Positions 1 to 11,124 of a DNA stretch of 64,000 nt are shown here, piece by piece (the first letter of the stretch is position 1; every line of letters starts with the position of its first letter). The translations under genes and the position numbers were made by a program. Origin of the DNA: Fremontodendron californicum. Lineage: Eukaryota; Streptophyta; Magnoliopsida; Malvales; Malvaceae. Under the pieces are notes generated by a model, which saw only the letters and a list, made by a program, of their open reading frames with translations, did not search any database and had not been told where the DNA came from. The stretch lies in the NCBI GenBank assembly GCA_030761205.1, contig JAULJL010000018.1, positions 10,622,501 through 10,686,500 of the forward strand. Reading direction: 5' to 3'.

Positions 1-3000
1 AATGATGGAGAACTTTTGGCATTCAAAATCGCCTCCCCAATAATGCTTGAGCCGTTGACCATTCACTTTGAATATTCGACTGAAACTCTCTTCAACCACC
101 TCAACTGCTCTATGAGGAAAAACTTTATTGACCTTGAAAGGTCCGCACCATCGAGACTTAAGTTTTCCCAGAAATAGCTTTAGGCCGGAGTTGTAGAGTA
201 AAACATTTTGGCTTGGTTCAAAGTGTCTCTCAATAATCTTCTAGTCATGCCATCTCTTAGTCTTTTCTTTGTAAAGCTTGGCATTTTCATAGGCTTGAAG
301 ACGGAATTCATCCATCTCATTGAGTTGCAATAGACGCCTCTCTCCTGCTACTTGAAGATCGAAATTCAACTTCTTGATGGCCCAATATGCATTGTGTTCC
401 ACTCTACCGGAAGATGACATGCTTTTCTGAATACCAATTTGTATGGAGACATCCCAATCGGAGTTTTATAAGCAGTTTAGTATGCCCATAATGCATCATC
501 CAATCTCTTGGATCAATCTTTTCTAGTTGGGCTGACAGTCTTCTCCAAAATCCTCTTGATTTCTCTGTTGGAGACTTCGGCTTGACCACTTGTTTGTGGA
601 TGATAGGCGGTGGCAATCTTGTGCTTGACCCCATATTTAGCAAGAAGGGCTTCAAAGTATTTGTTGCAAAAGTGAGACCCCTCATCACTAATGATTGCTC
701 TTGGAGTGCCAAAACGGGTGAAGATATTCATTTTCAAGAAGTTTAGAACCACCTTGGAATCATTGGTTGGCAAGGCTGTTGCTTCCACCCACTTAGATAC
801 ATAATCAACTACAACTAGAATGTAAAGATTATTGTAAGAGAAAATAAATGGACCCATGAAATCAATTCCCCATACATCAAAAATCTCTATTTCAAGAATG
901 CTGTTGAGAGGCATCTCGTTTCTCTTTGAGATATTGCCCACTCTTTGACATCTATCACATCTGGCAACAAACTGGTGAGCATCTTTAAAGAGAGTGGGCC
1001 AATAAAAACCTGATTGTAGCACTTTTGCTGTAGTTCGTTCTCCTCCAAAATGTCCTTTATAGTTCGAAGAGTGACAATGTTGCAAAATATCATCAACTTC
1101 TTCCTTGGGTACACATTTTCTAATATTCATCCCAGTAATAATGCTTGACATCAAGCAAGAATTTCTTCTTTTGTTGAGAATTTAAATCTGGTGGAAAGAT
1201 TCTACTTACAATATAGTTAACATAGTCGGCATACCATGGTGATTCCTGTTGATGAACTAGAAAGAGTTGCTCATCAGGAAAATTCTTATTGATTTGGATT
1301 GCATCACCAACTTGTGCCCCATTATCCAATCTTGATAAATGATCTGCCACTTGATTTTCTGATCCTTTTCTGTCTCGGATCTCTAAATCAAACTCTTGCA
1401 AAAGAAGTATCCAATGGATCAAGCGAGGTTTTGCATCCTTCTTATCAATCAAGTACTTGATAACTGAATGATTGGTGTAGACAATGACTTTGGTGCCCAC
1501 AAGATAAGATCAAAATTTATCAAAAGCAAATACTACTGCAAGCAATTCTTTTTCAGTAGTGGTGTAATTCAACTGAGCATCGGTCAAAGTTTTTCTTGCA
1601 TAGTATATAGAATGAAATATCTTATCTTTTTGTTGGCCTAAGACTGCGCCAACTGCAAAGTCACTAGCATCGCTCATGAACTCGAATGGCAGGTTCCAAT
1701 TTGGAACAATAACGATAGGTGCTGAAATCAGTCTCTCTTTCAATGTCTTAAAAGCTGTTAGACATGCATCATCAAACTTGAAAGGGATATCTTTTTCAAG
1801 GAGGTTGCAAAGTGGCTTTGAGATCTTGGAAAAGTCTTTAATAAACCTCCTATAGAACCCGGCATGACCAAGGAAACTCCGAATACCTTTGATAGAGATT
1901 GGAGGTGGGAGCTTCTCAATTGTTTCAATCTTTGCTTTATCTACTTCAATCCCTCTACTAGAAACTTTATGTCCTAAAACAATGCCTTCTTGAACCATGA
2001 AGTGGCATTTTTCCCAGTTTAACACCAAGTTTGTTTCTTCACATCTCTTAAGCACTCTAGCAAGGTGATGTAGACATTCATCAAAAGAATCTCCAAAAAC
2101 TGAAAAGTCATCCATAAATACCTCTAAACCTTGCTCCACCATGTCAGAGAATATGGCCATCATGCATCTCTAAAAGGTAGCAGGAGCGTTGCAAAGTCCG
2201 AATGGTATTCTCCGAAAAGCAAAAGCTCCATAGGGGCAAGTGAAGGTAGTCTTTTCTTGATCTTCAGGAGCTATTGTAATTTGATTGTAACCTGAATATC
2301 CATCCAAAAAACAATAAAACTCCTTACCAGCTAATCTGTCGAGCATCTGATCAATAAATAGCAAAGGAAAGTGGTCTTTCCTAGTGGCTTTGTTAAGCTT
2401 TCTATAGTCCATGCAAATCCACCAACCAGTCACTGTTCTAGTTGGAATGAGCTCGTTATTAGCATTGGGAACCACCGTCATTCCTCCTTTCTTGGGCACA
2501 CATTGAACTGGACTTACCCATAAACTGTCAAAGATAGGATATATGATGCCTGCATCCAACCACTTAATAATCTCCTTTTTTACCACTTCTTTCATGATGG
2601 GATTAAGTCTCCGCTGATGCTCTATGGTAGCCTTGTGATTGTCTTCAAGAAGGATTTTATGCATGCAAATTGAAGGACTAATCCCCTTAATGTCGGCAAT
2701 CGACCAACCCAAAGCCCTCTTGTGTTCTCTAAGTACTCTAAAGAGTTTATTTTCGTGCTCAACATTAATAAAAGATGAGATAATAACATGTAATTCAGAT
2801 TTTTCACCAAGAAAAACATACCGCAAATGTGAGGGTAACTACTTAAGCTCCAGGGATGGTGGCTCTTCAATGGATGGCTTGGTAGATGATGTTTCGCTTA
2901 TCTTAAGTCCCAATGGTTCAAATTGATGAATGGATCTTCCAATACGTGGATGAGCATTCAACAAATTTACACATTCAATAAAATCATCATCATCCCTTTC

Positions 3001-3719
3001 TGAAATACTTATCAAGGATGCCTCAAGTGGATCAATAGGATAGCTATTTTCAAAAATCTTAGTTGTAGCACTATCCACCACATTAATTGCAAAAACTCAT
3101 CAGATTCATTAGGAAATTTCATAGCTTTAAAAACATTAAAAGTTACCTCTTGATCTTGAACTCTCATGGTAAGCTCGTCTTTTTGCACATCGATGAGAGT
3201 TCTACCAGTAGCTAAGAAATGTCTCCCAAGAATGATTGGTATTTCGCGATCCTCCTCCATATCCAATACAATGAAATCAGCTGGAAAGATAAATTTATCA
3301 ACCTTCACTAATACATCTTCAGCAATGCCTCTTGGATATGTGTAAGATCTATCCGCCAATTGTAGTGTGACTGTAGTAGGCTTAACTTCCCCTAAACCGA
3401 GTTTTTGATAGATTGATAAAGGCATAAGATTAATGCTTGCTCCCAAATCACATAAAGCTCTACCAATGAACTGATTTCCAATTGTGCATGGAATGGTGAA
3501 ACTTCCCGGATCTTAAGCTTTGGTGGAAGTTTCTTTTAGAGGATAGCACTGCACTCCTCAGTAAGTGCAACAGTCTCAAATTCACCCAATTTCCTTTTCT
3601 TTGACAATATGTCTTTCATAAACTTGACATATTTTGGCATTTGTTCCAAAGCTTCAGCAAAAGGTATATTAATATGGAGCTTTTTAAATACCTCAAGAAA
3701 TTTCTGGAACTGCTTGTCA
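1..3719 (-). pseudogene. pol: Athila-type pol (protease, RT, RNase H, integrase), broken, partial
   Basis: In minus-strand order: protease with DLGAS near 3455-3430; reverse transcriptase from about 2826 to 1900, with the FMDDFSVFG catalytic motif near 2110; RNase H to about 1320 (DASDFAVGAVLGQ near 1670 and a NHSVIKYL stretch); and integrase below about 1200. Integrase shows the HHCC zinc finger (HCHSSNYKGHF, CDRCQ) and the DDE catalytic core, with Asp in GIDFMGPF, Asp in SDEGSHF and Glu in GQAEVSNREIKRILE. In-frame stops lie near 2171 and 1509, with frame changes near 1120-1154 and below 513, where the integrase C-terminus continues to the window edge. The enzymes would copy element RNA into DNA and insert it; this copy cannot. 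Confidence 0.92.
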
Positions 3720-5102
3720 AGCTTATTCTTTTGAAGGCGCTGAGGAAAGGGTGGTGGTGGATAACATTGCTTTTTTTTTTTCCTCTTGAGTCTTTTCAAC
3801 TTCTTTTTCCACCATATCTTTTTCTTTAAGAGGCTTAGGAGGCAAATCTGGCTTCTTACTCTCCTCTTCTAACTCTATTCCATTCCTAAGTGTGATAGCT
3901 TTGCAATGCTCTTTTCCCTCCTTCCTAGGATTGGTTTCAGTATCACTTGGATGAGTTCCCAGGGGACGATTGTTAATTGCATTAGCAAGCTGGCCTATTT
4001 GTATCTCAAGACTTCTAAGTGTGGCATTGTTTGATGCCATGTATTGCATAAACATTTCTTCCATAGATGGCTTCTTATCTGGGACAGGAGCACGGGCTTG
4101 TTGTGAAGAAAACCCAGAAGGGGGTGCTTGCTTAGTGGCAGAAGTGGGCATTTGATTATTATTCCAAGAAAAGTTTGGATGATTTCTCCAACCTAAATTG
4201 TAATTGTTGGAATAAGGATTGCTTTGCTGTCTATTGTAGTTTCCAACATATTGAACTGATTCAGCATTGGTTGGGCATCTATCATTGGTATGTCCTTCAC
4301 TACATAATTCACATGATACAAACGGGCTTTGGACTACTTGTACACTCAAGGTTTCAACTTTCTTGGATAATGCTTCCATTTGTGCCAATAAGGCACTGAT
4401 TTCATTCAACTGATAACTGCCTGGAGCTTTCTTTGGCAAAATTCTTTCACTGGACCATTGATAATTATTGGACACCATCACTTCAATTAAATTGTAAGCC
4501 TCATCAATTTCTTTCCTCATGAGTGATCCACCTGCTGCAGCATCTATAGAACTTCTAGTATGACCTATTAACCCATTATACAAGGTGTTTACCTGAAGCC
4601 GGTCAGGTATCCCATGATGAGGACATCGTTGAAGCAGATCTTTGTACCTTTCCCAAGCTTCATATAATGATTCTGAGTCATACTGCATAAAAAATGTGAT
4701 ATCATTCCGCATCTTAGCTGTCTTGGCAGGAGGAAAATATTTGGCAAGAAATTTCTGGGCCAGATCAGCCCAAGTGGTAATGGAGCCAGCAGGAAAAGAG
4801 TTCAACCAACTCTTGGCCTTATCTCGAAGTGAGAAAGGGAAGAGTCTCAATCTTATGGCATCATCAGTAACACCATTTTGTTTGAAAAGATCGCAAACTT
4901 CCAGGAAATTTATGATGTGAACATTAGGATCATCGTTCGGTAAGCTGCTGAACTGAACTGATGTATTGATCATCTGAAGGATGCCCAGCTTTATCTCGAA
5001 CGTATTGGCCTAGATGGCAGGCCTCTAAATGCTAGTTTGAAGGTCTTGCATGAGAGGAACCCCATACTCTCACAAAGTCTTATGCTCATTAGCTTCAGCC
5101 AT
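3720..5102 (-). pseudogene. gag: Athila-type gag (capsid/nucleocapsid), broken
   Basis: Gag forms the virus-like particle and packages the element RNA. The likely start is the ATG at 5102-5100, about 200 bases after the primer-binding site. An in-frame TGA at 5072-5070 and two later TAG codons interrupt the first 40 codons. From 4973 a long open stretch contains the conserved retrotransposon gag core, with a KSWLNS motif followed by FLAKYFPPAKT. A zinc knuckle follows as CELCSEGHTNDRC, with CX2CX3HX4C spacing. Next comes a proline- and glutamine-rich linker containing NPNFSWNNN-like motifs typical of Athila Gag. Near 3771-3781 a run of ten T is followed by a switch of reading frame into the rest of the polyprotein, so there is at least one frameshift. 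Confidence 0.9.
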
Positions 5103-5304
5103 TGTATGGTTGTTAGTTGCGACTTGTAAATTATCCCTTCGATGTTGATGAAAAGTTCTTTCTAGTTCTAGATCAAAAGGGACAAGTTCGAAACTTTTAG
5201 ATCTCCGCATTCAACAACCAAAAGTACCTGGGAATAAGAAAAATAAAATTTGAATTAAGATTAAGTATGCTTGGTATTAATATTAACAAAAATAATAAAA
5301 CAAT

Positions 5305-5322
5305 TCCTCGGCAACGGTGCCA
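5305..5322 (-). other. Primer-binding site of the left Athila-type element
   Basis: The minus strand reads TGGCACCGTTGCCGAGGA six bases after the LTR end. It differs at two positions from the primer-binding site of the younger element at 38796, which has the standard Athila form thought to pair with tRNA-Asp. Both differences are G-to-A on this strand, as expected from decay. Confidence 0.85.
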
Positions 5323-5896
5323 AACACTTGTTGTCAAATTTCAATACGCAAGTGCACGCTATCGCAAACAAGTAATAAAGTGAAAGTGGAGTGTCGTACC
5401 CACGAAGAATTGATATTAAATTTGTTAAATACTAAAATTAAAACAACTTACTCTTATCCAAATAATTAATTAAAAAGTGTGTAAATTAAAACTAAATTAA
5501 AGAAAATAATAAACAAAGAAAGTAAATAAAAATTGGGTTTAAATCAATGGAGAATAGCCTAGGATTACAACTTTCCTCAACACTTCGCTTGGATGTCTTT
5601 TACCCTCTTAATTTGATTAATGATCTTGAGTTGTTAACCTAGAGTTCTAATCTATTTATAAGGATCTTCCAATGGTCTTATAAAAATATCCTTCTTAAAC
5701 AATTAACTATATTCCTATGTTAATTGAATTAAAGAAGAACTCATTAAGTCTAGACTCTAATAATGATTACACATGACAAGTAAGTGTATTCCTACCCTAC
5801 CTGCATATCAATTCATCCTAATAAATGAATATGAAACATGTGTTATGCAATCCATGTCTAACACTAAACTCTCTTTTTCAAGTTGTATTTAGGTTA

Positions 5897-5984
5897 ACAA
5901 ATCAGTTTAATTGGTGATCAAGCAATTAAAAGCATTAAATACAAATCAGTTTAATTGGTGATCAAGCAATTAAAAGCATTAAAT
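5897..5984. repeat. 44-bp tandem duplication inside an LTR
   Basis: A 44-bp unit beginning ACAAATCAGTTTAATTGG occurs twice in direct succession, starting at 5897 and 5941, with no difference seen by eye. It sits in the LTR of the left Athila-type element. Confidence 0.9.
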
Positions 5985-6314
5985 ACAAGAATGCATAAAC
6001 AACTCAAATATCATTAAATCAAATTAGAGAATAAAATAATCCAAACTATGTGTTGAGTTCCATTGCAATCCTAGAAAAGAAATTTAGTTCATGCTTGACA
6101 TTGAAAACAATAACCAAAGGAGTTTCACCAACATCAAATTGCAAGAAAATAAAAGAAGATTAAGGAAGAAGAGAAAACTAAAGGTTGTCAGTTCTTCAGT
6201 CTTCTAGTCTCCAAATCTGTTCTTGGCTTCTTGCAAGATGGTGGTGGCTGCTCTCCTCTTCAGAAAAATTAAAGCAAAAACTGACTAAGCAGCTTAAAAT
6301 AAAGCCTAAGGTTT

Positions 6315-6324
6315 CCTATTTATA
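6315..6324 (-). promoter_or_regulatory. TATA box in the LTR of the left Athila-type element
   Basis: The minus strand reads TATAAATAGG, a standard plant TATA box, placed inside the LTR where the U3/R border is expected. Transcription would start about 30 bases further along the minus strand. This is inferred from the motif only. Confidence 0.6.
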
Positions 6325-6607
6325 AAGTCTTGAAAACCTGAATAAGGGAAACTTAGTGGCCAAGTAACTGCCTCTAGCTTGGACTTTCCATATATGAGTT
6401 GAGCTTTTCCTTCTAGCTTTAGGACTTTACAAAATTACAAAAGACATTAATTAATAACTAAAATAAAACATTAAATAAATAAATAAAACTAAATAAGAAA
6501 TAAATAAAAACAACTAAAAATAGTAAATTAATAGTTTAAACTACAAGGACTTAGCTATTTTAAAAGCACAAAATAGGATTAAATAACTCTATTTTATAGA
6601 GTTATCA

Positions 6608-7141
6608 AGCACCTGCACCACATTGGATTTCAGTGCATCCTCCTCCAATAAGGCCATCATCAACCTCATTAAATGCATCTCCCATTCCAGAACCTCCACC
6701 AATATCAAAGTTGCATCCTCCTCCAATAAGGCCATCATCAACCTCATTAAATGGATCTCCCGTTCCAGCAGTTCCTGTACCTTGGATTTCAGTGCATCCT
6801 CCTCCAATAAGGCCATCATTAGAGAATAATGATGAGCTAGAAGATCAGATGATTATTAATGGGATCAGTACTACTACTACTCCATCCAACAGTTTCATAT
6901 CCATGATAACGCACCCTCAAGATGACCCTTTTCATGTTTCTTGATTTCATCATATCCATGGTAAAAGGTTTTGTATGTGTTGTTTTACAGTATTTGTTTG
7001 GTTATGATATCCTCCGCTGCTTTTTATTTTGACCCAGTTTTGATTGGGATTCATCTTTAAGCATCTTGTATGGATCCTGATTAAACAGGGATTACGTTGC
7101 TGTAATTTGTTTGTTGTTTCAATGAAATTGCAATCTTCTTA
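6608..7141 (+). pseudogene. 3' end of an unrecognised proline-rich host gene, copy 1
   Basis: An open frame runs on the plus strand from 6633 or earlier to a TGA at 6943-6945. It is made of two to three copies of an about 84-bp repeat encoding HPPPIRPSS, followed by a unique tail with NNDELEDQ and an STTTTPSNS stretch. Then comes a 3'-UTR-like region ending in GTTTCAATGAAATTGCAATC. A second copy at 57779-58260 keeps the same frame and the same tail, which supports this frame over the other open frames here. The left part of the gene was cut off by the Athila insertion ending at 6607. I do not recognise the protein. The minus strand is also open over the repeat, so the coding strand is likely but not certain. 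Confidence 0.5.
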
Positions 7142-8340
7142 GCAATATATATGTATATATAATTAATTATTTGATACACTGACAGTAGAAATTTTTTAAC
7201 TCCACAAGCGGGTTAAGAGATTGCCACATGTCCCACTTCTTTTTTATAATTAATTTTTATTTTTTTATTATACTTTAAGGGTATGTGTCATCCTGTTAAC
7301 CCTTCTTGTGAAGTCTAAAAACTCCACTGGTGTATACTAAATGATGCACCCAAAAGAGTGTATCTTATTTAACCTTGAACTTAATAAGGATCAATTGTAG
7401 AGTATAGTGATTAGTAAGTGTCGAGTCCACAGGAATTTAGTTTTAGTTTATAAATAATTAGTTTATCACTTAGAAACAAGTAAACAAAAGTAAAGGGGTT
7501 TTTGAGATCAAATTTAAACTAAAGTAAACAATAAAAGTAAGAAAGCAAGTAAATAAGAAGTAACCAGATATGAGAAAAATGGCTAAAGGTTCATTCTCCA
7601 ACACTAGACATCATTAAAAATCAAATTCAGACCTATCAATATCAATTATTTATCAAAGTTAACAACCGTATATAACAACCTCCCATGTTACCCCAATCCT
7701 TCCTTAGTTTGTAGTTAAATAGGACAAATGCCACTACTTAATCTCTAACTATCAAACAACTTAGGATAAACATCTCTAAATTTAATTTAATAACAGCTTT
7801 AAGATGAGAAAGATAGGTTGATCTATGCAACAAAAGCATGAACATGAATTGTTTAACTTAGGTTATGTTTCACTTTGCAATTAGCGAAAACTTTAACATA
7901 ATCATTAATCACAAATTGCCACTATTGAATAGAAATCAAGATAAGCTACGTATCAAACTCCTAAACTAGCATTAGATAATTATCAAGATCTATCTAGTAT
8001 GCATCCTAAACAAATCAAGATAAAAATCATAAACAATTCATGTAAAAGAACATAAACAACTTGGATAGAAAACTAATATATGATAGAATCTGAAAATTAA
8101 TTACATAACATGTCTAGAGCTTTGAAATCACCCTTAACCACAGAAAAGTTTAGCCTTGCATAGGCATTGTTAACATAAACATTGAATTAAAAAGAAACTC
8201 AGAAGAAAACTAGAAGAATAGAGAATAAGAAGAAGAAAAATATTAATTATTCAGCCTCTTGCTCTCTCAAACTCTCTCAAACAAAGAAGAAAATCAAAAT
8301 ATTGTAGCTTGTAATTGTGTAGAGATTAGCTCCTCCTTGG

Positions 8341-8352
8341 TCTCTTTATATA
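8341..8352 (-). promoter_or_regulatory. TATA box in the split Athila-like LTR
   Basis: The minus strand reads CTATATAAAGAG. The giant element inserted about 40 bp upstream of it on the element strand, which separates this TATA box from most of its U3 region. Confidence 0.55.
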
Positions 8353-8388
8353 GGCAGCCCCTATGTCTTGTGCATCAAATAGCATTTA

Positions 8389-8393
8389 ATGTA
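8389..8393. repeat. Target-site duplication ATGTA, left
   Basis: ATGTA directly precedes the TGTCGCAACC end of the giant element and is matched by ATGTA at 56723-56727 after its other end. A 5-bp duplication is standard for Ty3/gypsy integrase. Confidence 0.9.
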
Positions 8394-9104
8394 TGTCGCA
8401 ACCTAAAAAATAATGAGTCTCATCGCAAGACTTTATTATTCGTTAAGCGTGACATTAAAAAAAACCGAGGAAAAGTCGACTTAATTCCTCTAAAAAATGA
8501 AGGGTTTGAAAATGACCTTAAAAAAGACATGGAGTCGCCACCAATCTTTTTTAGCTAGGTGTGATCGGTCACCTATTAAAACCGGTTTTATAAAATATTT
8601 TAAAAATTAATTAAAACATTTTAAAAAACCAATTTCAAGTCTGCGTTTTAAACCAGAGAAATCAAAGAAGCGGGTTCGGCAGTCGGTTACGTGTGGGGAA
8701 GGATTAGCACCCCCACAATGCCCGTATAAATCGGTACCTTATTAATCGTGTGTTATCTCAAGTCTCGGTAAAAATTGGTTTTAAATTTAGTATTTCAAGT
8801 TAATTCCCAATTTAAAGAAAAATAATTTCATTTTTAATTGAAAATGATTCGGAATTTATAAATTCAAAATTTTCCTATATTCCCCAACAAACGTGGCAAA
8901 ATATATAAATTTTTATTAGTTTGGAAAACTTTCCGAATCATTCTCGTTTTTTGAAAGAAAGATATTCTTTTATTAATGATAATTGATGATATCCTCCCCA
9001 GCAAACCTGGCAGAGAACTCATGAATTATTTTAACTCGGGAATATCTTTATTTTATTGAAAACCATTATCCTTTTTTTTTTTAAAATATTTAAAAGAAAT
9101 GAAT

Positions 9105-9540
9105 ATGCATGACATAAATAAAATGACATAGCAAAATCTAAATAATATAATGCAACCTAAATAACATGATATGATTTGAATGCCTTAGCATATTCTAAAT
9201 GAAATGAAATGTCCTAAGTTATATGACATATTATAAATAAAATGAAATGACCTAGGTAACATAGTATATTCTATATGAGATGCAATATCCTAAGTCATAT
9301 GATATATTCTAAATGAAATAAAATAACCTAAGTAACATAACACATTCTATATGAAATGCAATATCCTAAGTCATATTATATAATCTAAATGAAATAAAAT
9401 ATTCTAGATGACATAATATATCCTAAATGAAATGAAATGACCTAGGTAATATAATATATTCTACATGAAATGAAATAACCTAAGTAACATGATATTTTCT
9501 AAATGAAATAAAATAACCTAAGTAACATAACAAACATGAA
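9105..9540. repeat. Irregular AT-rich repeat array in LTR 1
   Basis: Variants of CTAAATGAAATGAAATGACCTAGG and CCTAAGTAACATAAC follow each other many times with irregular spacing. The same array is present in LTR 2 (about 24830-25250) and LTR 3 (about 51620-52050). No gene is seen in it. Confidence 0.7.
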
Positions 9541-10589
9541 TGATATGGCATATAAATTAAATGAGATGGAATATGAAATAATGCTATCATATAATATGCA
9601 TGAAAATAAAAATGAAAATAATAATGCATGAACATAGTATATGCTAAATAATATTACAAAAAAAAAAAATAATAACTCAATAAAAAGCATAGGATATCAT
9701 GAAATATTCCAAATCATATAATAAACAATATAACATAACTCAAAATCATAACAATATCATAGAAATTATCATAGCAAGAATCACATATTATATAAAATGC
9801 ATGGATATGGAAAATGCAATGCATGAAATGTATTTTTTTCCTTTAATTAAGGAAATCCGTATATCTAAAAAGATATCCGGCTACCTTAGGAAAATATGCC
9901 AAATTAAATATTCTAAAACCAAAATACTTTGTGATTGTTTGAAAACAATTTTGAAAAGCTTGAATTAAAAAATAAAAATTGGGCTAAATCTTTTTTTTTT
10001 AAATTGCTCTAATTTCCTAAGTTTAAAAAATCCGGACTTGACTACCCTTAACCCGAGACTTGAAAAACCATTTTTAGAGTTTAAAAAGGCTTAGAAACTA
10101 CCCTAAGTCAGTAGCTAACCCTCCTAATCAGCCCACTCTAAGTAACTTAACCAAAACAGAAAAATGATTTTTCTTTAAATTCAATTCTGACTCCACTGTC
10201 CAGTTTTAAGCCACGATTTTTTACCTTATTTTTAAAAATTCAAAAAATTCTGAAAAACATACTGGATACTCAGGACATGTAAAACTACACTATCAAAAAT
10301 CGGCTTAATTTTCTGATTAAAGATGAATTCCCAAAAAAATCAGAGATGTACGAGTTTTGGGTGAAAAAAAACTGCTTTGCCAAAACACATTTTTGCCTTT
10401 GATAAAATCATTTAAAAATCAAAGTAAAAATATTTGGAACTCATAAAATGACTTACAAACAGTAGCTAGGACTTTTTGAAAGCTAGATAAAAATTGGCTA
10501 AGAAAAAAAAATCACAAAGGTAGAATAATCAACTTGACAAACTTAATTTTCCACAAGTGTGCTCAAGAGAGCATGACTTTGAACCATTA

Positions 10590-11000
10590 ATTGGCTCAAG
10601 TCATTATTCAAGTGGCATGAACATGAAATGCATGAAACAATGCAGCAAACATAATGCATGAAATGCATGGATTTAAACCTAAATGTCATGAAAAAAAATG
10701 CATGGCATTCATAAAGTGACCTAGACCTAAATGAACTTGCATGGCATTTAATGCAACCTAGACCTAACATGATAATGCAAATGTAATACATGGCAATACA
10801 AAGATGTCCTAATGCCTAACATGAACTGGAAATGTGTATGGCATACCAAGATGACCTAGACCTAATGGACATGGAAATGCATGATAATACAAAATGACCT
10901 AAGATCTAATATGTCATATGAAAATGCATGGGAAACAACATGAACAAAAATGACCAAATGAATACAATACTAATGCATGAACATGGCATAACCAATACAC
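10590..11000. repeat. ATGCATG-rich repeat array in LTR 1
   Basis: Degenerate repeats built on AAATGCATGGCAT and GACCTAGACCTAA lie just downstream (element strand) of the NOP9 copy. Equivalents occur at about 26310-26720 and 53100-53530. The ORFs predicted here are low-complexity by-products. Confidence 0.65.
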
Positions 11001-11124
11001 AATCATATGACAAGAAGAGGCAAAGCATGAACAAACATGGTAATCACATATTCATGATACAAATGCAAACACAAGACAACACAAAATACAAAGGGAGCCG
11101 AATGGACACTAATTTCCAAAATAC

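Larger units (their letters stand above)
1..6607 (-). mobile_element. Athila-type Ty3/gypsy retrotransposon, decayed, left end outside window
   Basis: Read on the minus strand, the order is LTR (5329-6607), primer-binding site (5305-5322), gag (from 5102), then protease, reverse transcriptase, RNase H and integrase down to base 1. The 3' LTR and anything behind integrase lie outside the window. The reverse transcriptase has the FMDDFS form of the catalytic motif and the protease has DLGAS, both typical of the Athila lineage. Several in-frame stops and frameshifts make the element non-functional. It lies right against the 3' end of an unrecognised host gene (from 6608), so it probably inserted there. 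The flanking duplication cannot be checked because the other end is missing. It resembles the younger element at 37289-49569 in coding sequence, but its LTR is different, so it is another family. Confidence 0.93.
5329..6607 (-). repeat. 5' LTR of the left Athila-type element
   Basis: On the plus strand the repeat runs from TGTTGTCAAATTTC to GAGTTATCA, so on the element strand it starts TGATAACTC and ends CAACA, with the usual TG...CA ends. A primer-binding site follows six bases after its end. A TATA box (TATAAATAGG, minus strand) lies at 6315-6324. It holds a 44-bp tandem duplication (5897-5984). Length is about 1.28 kb. The boundary at 6607 is set by the TGATAAC start and by the beginning of the host-gene fragment at 6608. 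Confidence 0.85.
7342..8393 (-). repeat. 3' LTR of a second Athila-like element, distal part
   Basis: This is one half of an LTR split by the giant element; the other half is 56728-57435. Joined, it would be about 1.75 kb. On the element (minus) strand it starts TGATAAGTGC at 57435 and ends GGGTGCATCA at 7342. A stretch near 7418-7440 (AAGTGTCGAGTCCACAGGAA) resembles the matching part of the left Athila LTR (5388-5411). Outside 7342 there is no primer-binding site, so this is the 3' LTR and host DNA follows. The exact left edge is a best guess from the TG...CA rule. Confidence 0.65.

Noticed and set aside
6589..6819. Minus-strand ORF over the proline-rich repeat
   Set aside because: It overlaps the LTR border and has no match to the unique tail conserved in both copies; the plus frame is preferred.
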